13,931 nucleotides of DNA. Origin: an uncultured Pseudomonas sp. GTDB lineage: Bacteria > Pseudomonadota > Gammaproteobacteria > Pseudomonadales > Pseudomonadaceae. The notes beneath the pieces were generated by a model. That model had not been told where the DNA came from, searched no databases, and was given only the letters and a program-made list of their open reading frames with translations. Below, piece by piece: positions 1-7,600 of the stretch. How positions within the stretch are numbered: position 1 is the stretch's first letter; each line of letters opens with the position of its first letter. The stretch is from assembly GCA_946886875.1 (NCBI GenBank), contig CAMPJN010000059.1, forward strand, positions 1 through 13,931, in the 5' to 3' direction. The position numbers and the translations under genes are program-made.

Positions 1-50
1 TTGTCCATCAAATCACAGCAAGGTCGATGCCAACGTTTTTACACAGCCTG

Positions 51-68
51 GGCCAGAAGCAGTCATTT
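51..68 (-). repeat. Short intergenic repeat, copy A (GCTTCTGGCC core)
   Basis: Read on the minus strand this is AAATGACTGCTTCTGGCC. It shares the GCTTCTGGCC core with the repeat broken by the insertion sequence (2873-2882), and the pattern AAATG-n-C-n-GCTT-n-TGGCC with the copy at 4545-4562. It resembles short repeats common between Pseudomonas genes. It lies upstream of the first operon. The match is short, so the family assignment is tentative. Confidence 0.4.
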
Positions 69-126
69 CCAGCCCAGTGCGCCACGCTTTCGAGTTCGTT
101 CCACAGGCCAGGCCAATCGTCCAGTC

Positions 127-133
127 GGAAGGA
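127..133 (+). promoter_or_regulatory. Ribosome binding site that sets the start of the first gene
   Basis: The purine run GGAAGGA ends six bases before the ATG at 140. It is much better than anything in front of the in-frame GTG at 77 or the in-frame ATG at 182, so it decides the start of the first operon gene. No convincing -35/-10 pair was recognised in the 139 bases before the gene. Confidence 0.65.
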
Positions 134-139
134 TTGCGC

Positions 140-1237
140 ATGTATATTGGCGGGACTCTATCACCTGCTCGGAATACCGTGATGGTTGACCAAGAATACG
201 ACGAGATGATGGCCCGCTATTTGGCGGACATGGAAGAGGAATCCCGCAGACGGCTTGCCGAAGCAGCTGACCTGATTGCGAAGTTTACGGCTCTGGCCGC
301 ATCCAAGGGAGTGATCCTCGGCGCAGAGTCATTCGAGTACATCCAGACCACCGGCATCGTTGCTAAGGTGCCGGGGATCGCAAGGGCGCTATTGGGGCCA
401 ATAAGGGCTGAGCGCGATGGACTGCTGCCGTTCAACGAGATCGCGAGTCGCTTCCCTCCTAGCCCACACCGCGAAGGATGCTTTGCCGGCCCCGATTTTA
501 TCTTGATGGCCCATCCCTGTTACCGGCGCAGAATGCACCCACTCAACAACTGGGCCCCGAGGTTTATAGACCTGTTCTGGCGGTTCGACGGCCCAGGAAT
601 TGAAAAATACATTGCTCTTGATGAGGACCGGGTTCGGATCGACATCGACGGGCTGGGCTATTTCGAAGCCGACACTTGGTACGGTGCCCCCTTCGATGAG
701 GACATACGAAATATCAAACCCGGAATAGCCAAGCTGCGCCCGCCCCCGGATCTCGAATCTCGGCATGTCTCTATCTTCTTTGCCGACGCGTACTGCCTAG
801 ACATCAAGTGGAGCGAGTTGGATGGCATCAAGTCGTTCCAGGCCCTGGAAATAAAGACAGAGGATGTTCGGATTGAGGTCGAGGGGCAGCACTACTTCCC
901 CGCCCGCTACCTGCACGCCGAGTTCGATCTTGCGGCCAACTGTTTCAGGCACTTCGACGGCGCGATCCAGCTCTTTACGGAAGACGAATATTTCCAGAGG
1001 CGAGATTCCGACTTCAACATGACGGTGAAGAATCCTGCTCACATCAAGGCTAGGTCGAACAAGGTCTTCAAAATCAATGGCCCGCTGAAAACGGAGGACT
1101 GGGTTGATTTCTGCTGCCACTTCTATACAGCCAATCCGCTTACCTTCGAGTACTTCTGCGGTGAATATCCGAAGCACGTCACTGAGTTCCTCGAAAGGAT
1201 CAGGGGGCACACATCGCAACTCACCGACGAGACCTAA
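140..1237 (+). CDS. Unrecognised 365-aa protein, first gene of the abortive-infection operon
   Basis: I do not recognise this family. The start is the ATG at 140 because GGAAGGA lies six bases upstream; in-frame GTG 77 and ATG 182 are less well supported. The protein is soluble-looking, rich in acidic and aromatic residues, with no signal peptide or membrane segment. Residues 17-55 form a charged, probably helical or coiled N-terminus. A mixed middle part follows, with an aromatic WYGAPFDEDI patch at 180-189. The C-terminal third (about 255-355) reads like a compact conserved domain: HAEFD at 259-263, RHFDGAI at 270-276, KVFKINGP at 308-315 and NPLTFEYFCGEYP at 332-344. It is co-directional with the peptidase-like and AbiJ-like genes downstream, 66 bases ahead of the next start, so a role as sensor or accessory factor in a defence operon is possible. 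That role is inference from position only. Confidence 0.8.
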   Translation: MYIGGTLSPARNTVMVDQEYDEMMARYLADMEEESRRRLAEAADLIAKFTALAASKGVILGAESFEYIQTTGIVAKVPGIARALLGPIRAERDGLLPFNEIASRFPPSPHREGCFAGPDFILMAHPCYRRRMHPLNNWAPRFIDLFWRFDGPGIEKYIALDEDRVRIDIDGLGYFEADTWYGAPFDEDIRNIKPGIAKLRPPPDLESRHVSIFFADAYCLDIKWSELDGIKSFQALEIKTEDVRIEVEGQHYFPARYLHAEFDLAANCFRHFDGAIQLFTEDEYFQRRDSDFNMTVKNPAHIKARSNKVFKINGPLKTEDWVDFCCHFYTANPLTFEYFCGEYPKHVTEFLERIRGHTSQLTDET

Positions 1238-1303
1238 CCAAGGTGAGTTTGTGGCGCCGCTAGAGCCCCCCCCCTGCGCTCAGCTAACCACATTGAGGTA
1301 AAA

Positions 1304-1744
1304 ATGAAGATAGATCGGGAGCGGCTCGAGCTAGCGGCGATGGCTTGCCGTAGAGGCCTCATGGGGCTATCAGGTGATGAGGGTTCCGTCTTTCATGGTT
1401 TTCCCAGGGCAGCTTGTGGGCCGGCTTCCGAAATACTTGGGCGACTCCTGCAGGAAGAGCTCGGCTACGATGGCGTCTACGTTTGCGGGGAAGATCATCC
1501 CAATTTGGGACAAGAGCAATCGCATGCCTGGTTCGAGGTGGGCCAATTCCTGGTCGATATTACCCATGATCAGTTTGAAGGCAGCGGCCTCTGCGGTTGG
1601 GTATTTGAGCTCGGTAATGAATGGCATGCCCTGTTCAACGAAAGAGACCCGCGCCCGGGTTTCTGCATGCCATCAAACTGGCCGTGCTATCCACACGATG
1701 GATACCAAGCTGCATTGGCAGAGTTCAAAAAGGGCTCTCAGTAA
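1304..1744 (+). CDS. Small papain/transglutaminase-like protein (possible Cys peptidase or acyltransferase)
   Basis: The 146-aa protein carries the spaced pattern of a papain/transglutaminase fold: C38 in AACGPAS at the start of a helix, H74 in SHAWFEV, and D85 in FLVDITHDQF. A Cys at a helix N-terminus, then HAW, then a β-strand Asp is the usual triad order of transglutaminase-like proteins and arylamine N-acetyltransferases. It could therefore cleave or modify a protein or small molecule. The triad assignment is by eye and no specific family is recognised. There is no signal peptide, so it is probably cytoplasmic. The ATG at 1304 has GAGG five bases upstream. It ends 18 bases before the AbiJ-like gene and is almost certainly co-transcribed with it. 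Possible roles are activation or inactivation of the neighbouring toxin-like protein, or an independent effector. Coding status is firmer than function. Confidence 0.75.
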   Translation: MKIDRERLELAAMACRRGLMGLSGDEGSVFHGFPRAACGPASEILGRLLQEELGYDGVYVCGEDHPNLGQEQSHAWFEVGQFLVDITHDQFEGSGLCGWVFELGNEWHALFNERDPRPGFCMPSNWPCYPHDGYQAALAEFKKGSQ

Positions 1745-1762
1745 AGAATCAGGGGAAGCGCG

Positions 1763-2578
1763 ATGGCCGAGATAGGTGCGTTCGAGCGGCGCAAGCTCGA
1801 AAAACTGCTAGGTATGGGAAGTGGCTACGTCCTGGACTTCTCGGATCGCACCTATGCGGAGTTCTTCATCGACTTTCGGGTCGACATCGATGCACCACAA
1901 TTCCGGACTGGGGGAGACTCCAAGGCCAAGAGGATGCGGACCTTCTGGGATATCGCTCCGAGCCACACTGTTGGCAAAGTGCTTGAAGGGCTCATCGCCT
2001 ACGGCGTGGAGAATGACCACCTGGGCGACAGTAACCCGGTGCTGGTCGACGATTGCCGCAAGATCGCGCAGCGGCTGCTCAGCGACCAGCCCGTCACCGA
2101 CCTGGATGCTCTGACCGCCATTGCAGATGAGCGTGACTTCGAGGTGGTGGCCGAGCATGTGCGGGAGGCCATCGAGAAGAACCAGCCCGAGGGCGCGCTC
2201 GATCGCCTACACACCTTCGTCAACAAGTTCATCCGGGTCACCTGTGAGCCGCATGGCATCACTATTAGCCGGGACAAACCCCTGCACAGTGTCTTCGGCG
2301 AGTATGTGAAGGCCCTGCGCGAAAGCGGTCACCTGGAGTCAGTCATGACTGATCGGATACTCAGATCCTCCATTTCCGTGCTCGAGGCCTTCAATGACGT
2401 AAGGAACAATAAGAGCCTGGCCCACGACAATCCCATCCTGAACTACGACGAGAGTTTGCTTGTGTTTAATCACGTAGCCTCATCCATCCGATTCATCAAG
2501 TCACTCGAAGCACGGATCAAGGCGAAGAGTCTGCAACAGGCTGCAGAGCCGGCTTGGGACGACTCAATACCGTTTTAG
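1763..2578 (+). CDS. Abortive-infection protein, AbiJ-type N-terminus with Abi_C/HEPN-like C-terminus
   Basis: The 271-aa protein has two recognisable parts. Residues about 10-80 (GYVLDFSDRTYAEFF, then GGDSKAKRMRTFWD near 50-63) look like the AbiJ N-terminal domain 3 type, which pairs with variable effectors in abortive-infection proteins. Residues about 125-250 match the abortive-infection C-terminus (Abi_C), an all-helical HEPN-like fold. The segment EAFNDVRNNKSLAHDNPIL contains R214-x6-H221, the expected arrangement of HEPN RNase active sites. In related proteins RNA cleavage halts growth after phage attack, so a cytoplasmic RNA-cleaving suicide effector is the most likely role. The start at 1763 has AGGGGA six bases upstream. 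It lies 18 bases after the peptidase-like gene and 26 bases before the 77-aa gene, all on one strand. Family level is fairly secure; RNase activity and its trigger are inferred. Confidence 0.86.
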   Translation: MAEIGAFERRKLEKLLGMGSGYVLDFSDRTYAEFFIDFRVDIDAPQFRTGGDSKAKRMRTFWDIAPSHTVGKVLEGLIAYGVENDHLGDSNPVLVDDCRKIAQRLLSDQPVTDLDALTAIADERDFEVVAEHVREAIEKNQPEGALDRLHTFVNKFIRVTCEPHGITISRDKPLHSVFGEYVKALRESGHLESVMTDRILRSSISVLEAFNDVRNNKSLAHDNPILNYDESLLVFNHVASSIRFIKSLEARIKAKSLQQAAEPAWDDSIPF

Positions 2579-2604
2579 GAAGGCCCACACAGGAAAGTGA
2601 ATTC

Positions 2605-2838
2605 ATGGCAGACGAAAGCCTGAAAGTAAGCGAACTGGCCAGGTTCGCGAGGAATCTGGAGAACTTCGCCAAGACCAGCCCTGAAGAAGCGATGTACCAC
2701 CGCTTCCACGGCATCCTGGAAAGCCAAATCGTCACACTGCAATGCTGCGGGGTGATAACGCGTCAGGGGGCGGTCAAACTGCACGAGCAGATGGCAGAGG
2801 TGATCCGCGCCAAGCGCGGCACTACACAGCAGCCGTAG
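2605..2838 (+). CDS. Small 77-aa helical protein, last gene of the abortive-infection operon
   Basis: The ATG at 2605 has AGGAAAG at 2591-2597, seven bases upstream, which fits better than an in-frame upstream start overlapping the AbiJ-like gene. The protein is predominantly helical by composition (LARFARNLENFAKTSPEEAMYHRF, then KLHEQMAEVIRAKRG) with a CC pair in the middle (LQCCGV). No family is recognised. Its size and place just behind a HEPN-type effector would suit an antitoxin or regulator, but it has no recognisable DNA-binding domain. It ends 44 bases before the insertion sequence, with its stop intact, so the insertion did not truncate it. The insertion may separate it from its natural downstream terminator or from a further gene. 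Confidence 0.7.
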   Translation: MADESLKVSELARFARNLENFAKTSPEEAMYHRFHGILESQIVTLQCCGVITRQGAVKLHEQMAEVIRAKRGTTQQP

Positions 2839-2872
2839 TGAGTCGCTCACAATTCTTAGACGCTCTATGGCC

Positions 2873-2882
2873 GCTTCTGGCC
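2873..2882 (+). repeat. Short intergenic repeat, copy B, left half (split by the insertion sequence)
   Basis: GCTTCTGGCC sits against the left end of the insertion sequence. Its continuation is on the far side (GACTCCGGCCTGTC from 4495). Joining the two halves gives a copy that lines up with the unbroken copy at 11550-11579: the same GGCCGA, then five variable bases, then GCCTGTCnCGACC. The insertion sequence therefore landed inside this repeat. Confidence 0.6.
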
Positions 2883-2901
2883 GATTCTGTTGAAAAAGTA
2901 G
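2883..2901 (+). repeat. Left terminal inverted repeat of the insertion sequence
   Basis: GATTCTGTTGAAAAAGTAG is the exact reverse complement of 4472-4490. This end is distal to the start of the transposase gene. Confidence 0.88.
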
Positions 2902-2940
2902 GTTTCGGCGGCAGTCAGCAGATCAGGTGTGCCTGCTGCA

Positions 2941-2961
2941 GAAGTGGCTGCAAGCCACTTC
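2941..2961. repeat. Hairpin inside the insertion sequence, beyond the transposase stop
   Basis: GAAGTGGC at 2941-2948 pairs perfectly with GCCACTTC at 2954-2961 around a five-base loop. It lies in the roughly 160-base non-coding part of the element, downstream of the transposase gene in its reading direction. There is no T tract on either side, so a classical intrinsic terminator is not supported. It may limit read-through or be structural. Confidence 0.45.
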
Positions 2962-3043
2962 AAGTTGCCTTTCGGCGTTTCACTGAGCGTCCTTGCTCAG
3001 GTTTGAGGGTTAATTTGAGGGTTTCTGCTCGCAGCAGGCGTAC

Positions 3044-4414
3044 CTATCCCGTGAGCGGTGGTCCTTGAGGTAAAAGTTTGGCCATGCGGCGCAGGTTCTG
3101 CACAGTCGCAGCCAAGGTGAATTCGTCAGTGGCACCTGTCAGGCCACGCAGTCGTAAACGGTCGAGTTTCATGATCCGTTTGAGGTGGGCGAACAGCATC
3201 TCCACCTTCTTACGTTCGCAGCGAGAGACGAGGTATTCCGGTGTCTTGGCGATGCGCCTGGCCACATCGCGGGCAGCCTCATGGATGCTGCGGACGATCT
3301 TCCGATTCGGAGTGTTGGGGCAGCATTTCGCTTTCAAAGGACAGATGGCGCAGTCGGTTTGGCTGGAGCGGTAAATGATGGTGTTGGCCTTGGTCACCCG
3401 CGATCTTTTCTGGGTGAAGGCGCGCCATTCACTGCGTAGTGGTTTGCCGGCTGGGCAGCGGTATTCATTGGTGTCCTGACTCCAGTGGAAGTCGTTACTG
3501 GAGAGGCTGTCATCTTTGCGCTCGGTTTTGTCCCACACCGGCACATGCGGTTCGATGTTCTTTTCTTTGACCATCCAGGCCAGCATCGGGGCAGTGCCAT
3601 AGGCGGTATCGCCAATGAGGCGTTCCGGTGTGAGGTCGAACTGCGCTTCGACACGCTCGACCATCGTTATGGTCGAGTCGACTTCGGCGGTACGGTGCGC
3701 CGGAGTCGCTTCCACATCCATGATCACACCGTGCTCAGTGTCGATCAGGTAATTCGTGGAGTAGGCAAAGTAGGCCGGGCCGCCTGGCGCTGCTGTCCAA
3801 CGGGACTGAGGATCAGTGAGCGAAATTTTCTTGGGAAGAGCCTCAGCCAGCGTCTCTTCATCAAGGGCTTCGAGGTACTCGCGCACTGCGCGGCTGCTGA
3901 GCTTTGGATCGTTCCAATCTACCTCATCTCCCGCCACCCCACGTTGCCGACTGGCATCCGCCTTGATGATGCTGGCGTCGACGGCGAAACCTTCACCCTT
4001 GACTAGGCCGGCCGCCATGCAGCGCCGCAGCACCTCATTGAATAACCAGCGGAATAGATCGCTGTCACGAAAACGCCCATGGCGATTCTTCGAGAAGGTC
4101 GAGTGATTGGGTACTTCGTCTTCCAGACCCAGCCGGCAGAACCAGCGATAGGCCAGGTTCAGGTGCACCTCTTCACACAGCCGTCGCTCGGAGCGGATGC
4201 CATAGCAGTAGCCGACAACCAGCATGCGCACCATTAATTCCGGGTCTATCGAGGGACGCCCAATGGGGCTATAGAAGTCTGCCAGGTAGGCGCGCAGATC
4301 ACTGAGATCCAGGCACTGATCAATGCTGCGCAGGAGATGTTGGGCCGGGACGTGATCTTCCAGGTTGAACGAGTAGAACAAGCGCTGCTGTCCTCCCGGT
4401 AACTGTCCCATCAT
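3044..4414 (-). CDS. IS1182-family transposase
   Basis: This is the DDE transposase of the insertion sequence, about 456 aa from the ATG at 4414 (tandem ATGs there; a GTG at 4429 is an alternative). The N-terminal part (SFNLEDHVPAQHLLRSID, then YSPIGRPSIDPELMVRMLVVGYCYGIRSERRLCEEV) is the DUF772 domain typical of this family. The catalytic triad is visible with expected spacing: D146 in FAVDASIIKADASR, D269 in LIGDTAYGT and E405 in KKVEMLFAHLKR. Between the second Asp and the Glu is a cysteine cluster (CPAGKPL, then CAICPLKAKCCP), also characteristic of IS1182 relatives. It cuts and joins the element ends. No frameshift or stop interrupts it and the length is normal, so it is probably functional. 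It is unrelated in function to the neighbouring defence genes. Confidence 0.95.
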   Translation of the reverse strand: MMGQLPGGQQRLFYSFNLEDHVPAQHLLRSIDQCLDLSDLRAYLADFYSPIGRPSIDPELMVRMLVVGYCYGIRSERRLCEEVHLNLAYRWFCRLGLEDEVPNHSTFSKNRHGRFRDSDLFRWLFNEVLRRCMAAGLVKGEGFAVDASIIKADASRQRGVAGDEVDWNDPKLSSRAVREYLEALDEETLAEALPKKISLTDPQSRWTAAPGGPAYFAYSTNYLIDTEHGVIMDVEATPAHRTAEVDSTITMVERVEAQFDLTPERLIGDTAYGTAPMLAWMVKEKNIEPHVPVWDKTERKDDSLSSNDFHWSQDTNEYRCPAGKPLRSEWRAFTQKRSRVTKANTIIYRSSQTDCAICPLKAKCCPNTPNRKIVRSIHEAARDVARRIAKTPEYLVSRCERKKVEMLFAHLKRIMKLDRLRLRGLTGATDEFTLAATVQNLRRMAKLLPQGPPLTG

Positions 4415-4471
4415 GCTGTTCGCCCCCACGCTCGCTGACAGAGCAATTTTGCCAACAGCATTAGGAGGCAG

Positions 4472-4490
4472 CTACTTTTTCAACAGAATC
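4472..4490 (+). repeat. Right terminal inverted repeat of the insertion sequence
   Basis: CTACTTTTTCAACAGAATC is the exact reverse complement of 2883-2901. It is followed by GGCC, as the left end is preceded by GGCC. The transposase promoter should lie between this end and the start codon, but none was recognised with confidence. Confidence 0.88.
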
Positions 4491-4544
4491 GGCCGACTCC
4501 GGCCTGTCACGACCGGCAGAGACCTAGCCAAAGAGGACACTTGC

Positions 4545-4562
4545 AAATGCCCGCTTATGGCC
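4545..4562 (+). repeat. Short intergenic repeat, copy D, in the spacer behind the helicase gene
   Basis: AAATGCCCGCTTATGGCC matches copy A (read on the minus strand) at 15 of 18 positions. The right half of copy B lies just before it (GGCCTGTCACGACC, 4501-4514). The whole spacer 4491-4684 contains these repeat pieces and nothing else recognised: no gene, and no clear terminator for the minus-strand helicase gene. Confidence 0.4.
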
Positions 4563-4684
4563 AGCAACGCTTAGATAAATATTTGCCGAGCTACGCCGCG
4601 CGGGATGCGGTTTCTACCAGGTAGTTTGAAGTGGACGGTTAAAGCAGATAAGTCGGTCTCTACTCGATGCGCCTAAAACTCAGC

Positions 4685-7600
4685 TCATCGCGTCATAAGG
4701 CCCGCCGCTTCTACTCCGACCACACATACGTACCCCTTACGAACTTTCTCGTCGATCAGCTTGCGGGCTTCACGTTCAGCTTTTGCGTTACTGTCGAAGT
4801 TTTTGATCAGGGTCTGCCCTTTGCTGCCCATGCGCCCGAAGGTCACGGTGAGCTCATCGCCCATCACGCCGATCTTCCAGAATTTCGCCGAGCCGCCTTG
4901 TTCAAAGCGGAACTCCTGCAAGTCGGCGGCAATGGGCGACACCTCAGGTTCAGGGATGTGGACGCTGGCGATCTCTTCCACCACCGCTTCCGGCTCAACC
5001 AAAGCCGGACTGTCGTTGTTCAGGGCGGCTTCGATGCGGGCGAGCAGGCCCGCGGGGTCGGCGAGCCATTGTTTGCCGGGCACGTCGATGACTTTCCAGC
5101 CAAAGCTGCGCAGTACGGTGGGTTGGAAGACGTAGCGTTCGCGCACTTCGACGGCGCTGCCGTCGCGGCTGCTGTCCAGTTGAATGCCGAGCCGGTAGGC
5201 GCTAGCGGCTTCGTCGACGATGGCCAAGTCGCAGCGGAATTGCGAGCTGCCTACGTGTTCATGCACCACATGGCCTTTGGCACGCAGAGCGTTGGCCAGG
5301 GCGGTGCGCAGGGCGTCGTAGGGCGCGGCGGTGGTGAATGAGCGTTGTGCGCCGGGATTGAGGGTGCTGAGGATGCTTTGTGCGCGCACGCTTTCGCCGC
5401 GGGAGCTGGCTTCGGCAAATTGCAGGAAGGCTTTCAGCGCCGAAGCACCGTCGTTGTGGGTGTTGGTGATGGCGTCGGCGTGAATGCTGGTGACGATGGC
5501 CATGCGCTGACGGGCGCGGCTAAAAATTACGTTCAGGCGTTTTTCGCCTCCACGTTGGTTGATGGGGCCGAAGTTCATCAGCATTTTTCCGGTCGGGCCG
5601 GGGGCATAGCAGATGCTCAACAAGATGATGTCGCGCTCATCGCCCTGGACGTTTTCCAGGTTTTTCACAAACAGGCCGTTGAACTGGCCGTTGTCTTCAC
5701 GCAGGTATTCGCGCTCCAGCAGCGTGGCGAATTGCGTATCTTCGGCGGCCAGGCTTTCCAGGGCGGTTTCAATTTCGGTTTGCTGGGCTTCGGAAAAGGC
5801 GACGATGCCGATACTTAACCCGGTTTCACGGTTGAGTAGTTCGCGCACGGTGCCGGCGATCACCCGGGCCTCGGCAAGGTTGCAGCGGTTTTCGTAGACG
5901 CCGTTAGCGACTTTGATAAAGCTGATCGGGCTGGCAAGCAGGGCGTCGCTGGCGTGCTGCGGCGCCTGCGGGTCATTGGCATCGAGGGCGGCAGGGCTGT
6001 CGGCGCTCTGATTGATTTGCCGGTCGGGAATGGTGATTAGGCGGCCGTCATAAAATGCCGCGTTGGAAAAGCTGATTAGCGCCTCGTGGCGGCTGCGGTA
6101 GTGCCAAGCCAGCAGAGTGGCTGGCAGGTTGCGCGCGGCCTGGCTGAGCAGGCTGTCAGCGTCCAAGTTGATGGCTACCAATTCACCGTCTTCGGTAGCC
6201 AGTACCTGGTCATCTTCCTCATCACCGCTGGTGGCGAAAAAGCTCGATGGTGGCAGCTGCATTTCATCGCCCACCACTATCACTTGCTGGGCGCGGCTCA
6301 GGGCCGGAATGGCTTCTTCGCTGGGGATCTGGCTGGCTTCGTCAAAGATCACCACATCGAACAAATCCGGCTGCAGGGGCAGGGTGTCCGAAACCGACAA
6401 GGGACTCATCAGCCAGATCGGTTTGAGGTCATTGATCACCAGCCCGGTGTCGCCGCTGGCCAGTTCACGGATGGCGCGGTAACGCATGCTTTTGCCGAAC
6501 TCGTGCTCCAGCTCGCGACGGCCTTTGGCGTAATTCTTTTTGAAGAGCTTGCCCTCTTCATCGAGCTGGGTGGCGGACAGCGCGGACTTCTTCACCCGCT
6601 CCAAGAAATTGCGGTGCAGGGTGGCGTCGATCACCTTGGCGTTCAGTTGCAGGATGTCGCGCTCGGCGCTGCTGACTTGGCTGACGGCGGTTGTCAGTTC
6701 GCGTTCGTCGAACTTGGCCAATTCGGGGTCGTTACGATACAGCCGTGTCAAGGCTTCGCCAGCAATCAGCGCTTCCAGCTCAAGCAGGCTGAGTTTGTGG
6801 TTCTGCAGGGCGGCCACGTAGGCGGCGTCACTGTTATGCAGCTCACGCAGCAGCGGTACGCAGTCGGGGAGGTCTTCCAGATCTTCTTGCAGGTCGCGCA
6901 GAAACTCGCCCAACGCGTTAAGGCTAAGGTTGACCGGGCCCAAGGTGGATAGCAGTTGGGTTTCCAGGGCGGCAAATACTTCGGCAGCACGGGCGGCGTC
7001 TTTACTTTGCCGGGCGGCGTCGCTGGCTCCTTCCAGCCGTTGCAGCCATAGGCGCAGCACGGGGGAAGCGTTGGCGGTGTAGGCGACGCTTTCCAAGGCC
7101 TGGATAAACTGGCTGCTGTCGCTGACGCCGTATTGTGTGGCCATGGCTTTGTCGGCGGCCAGCAGCGCCGCCTGGGCGGTGTGCTCGGCAGCCAGGCTTT
7201 GCAGCAGGCTGCGGTGTTGTGGTTGCACCGCGTGTTTGCTGAAGTCGTAGCGCTTGCGCATCTCACCGCGCAGGCGCCACCAGGACGGGTTAAACCAGCG
7301 CAGCACCGAGTCGCCGAGCTTGGCGTCCAGTTCCTGCGCGGCCTGGGTGTCTTGCGGACTGAGTTTGTCGCGCCAGTGCAGGGTGCCTTGCAGGCTGTCC
7401 TGATACTGCTGGTTCAGGCTGTGCAGGGCTTTGCGTTGTTCGGCCAGGGCGCGGGCGGCGCTGGAATGTTCGTCCAGCAGGTCGAGGTGGGCGGCCAAGT
7501 TAAAGTCCAGCACATGGCGCACGGCGCGGGACAGCGTTTGGCCATCAGCCACCGAGGTGTCGCCAGTGAGCAAGCTGGTGGGTTGTTCGAGGCTGGCCTC

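Larger units (their letters stand above)
2883..4490 (-). mobile_element. Complete IS1182-family insertion sequence
   Basis: The element is about 1.6 kb, bounded by perfect 19-bp inverted repeats at 2883-2901 and 4472-4490, with one full-length transposase gene on the minus strand. GGCC flanks both sides (2879-2882 and 4491-4494) and is the simplest 4-bp target duplication. GGCC is a palindrome, so the inverted match can also be read as 23 bp from 2879 to 4494; sequence alone cannot fix the exact ends. Family assignment rests on the transposase. The ends and the transposase both look intact, which suggests a recent, possibly active copy. Confidence 0.88.

Noticed and set aside
77..139. Longer version of the first gene starting at GTG 77
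   Set aside because: No ribosome site precedes GTG 77, while ATG 140 has GGAAGGA at ideal distance.
1..189. Open frame from the left edge on the plus strand
   Set aside because: It crosses an intergenic repeat, has low-complexity-like composition with no recognisable domain, and overlaps the well-supported gene start at 140.
2838..2850. GTGAG-TCG-CTCAC hairpin after the abortive-infection operon as terminator
   Set aside because: The stem is only five base pairs and no T tract follows, so it does not meet the pattern of an intrinsic terminator.
3485..4006. Plus-strand open frame inside the insertion sequence
   Set aside because: It is the antisense of the intact transposase catalytic region.
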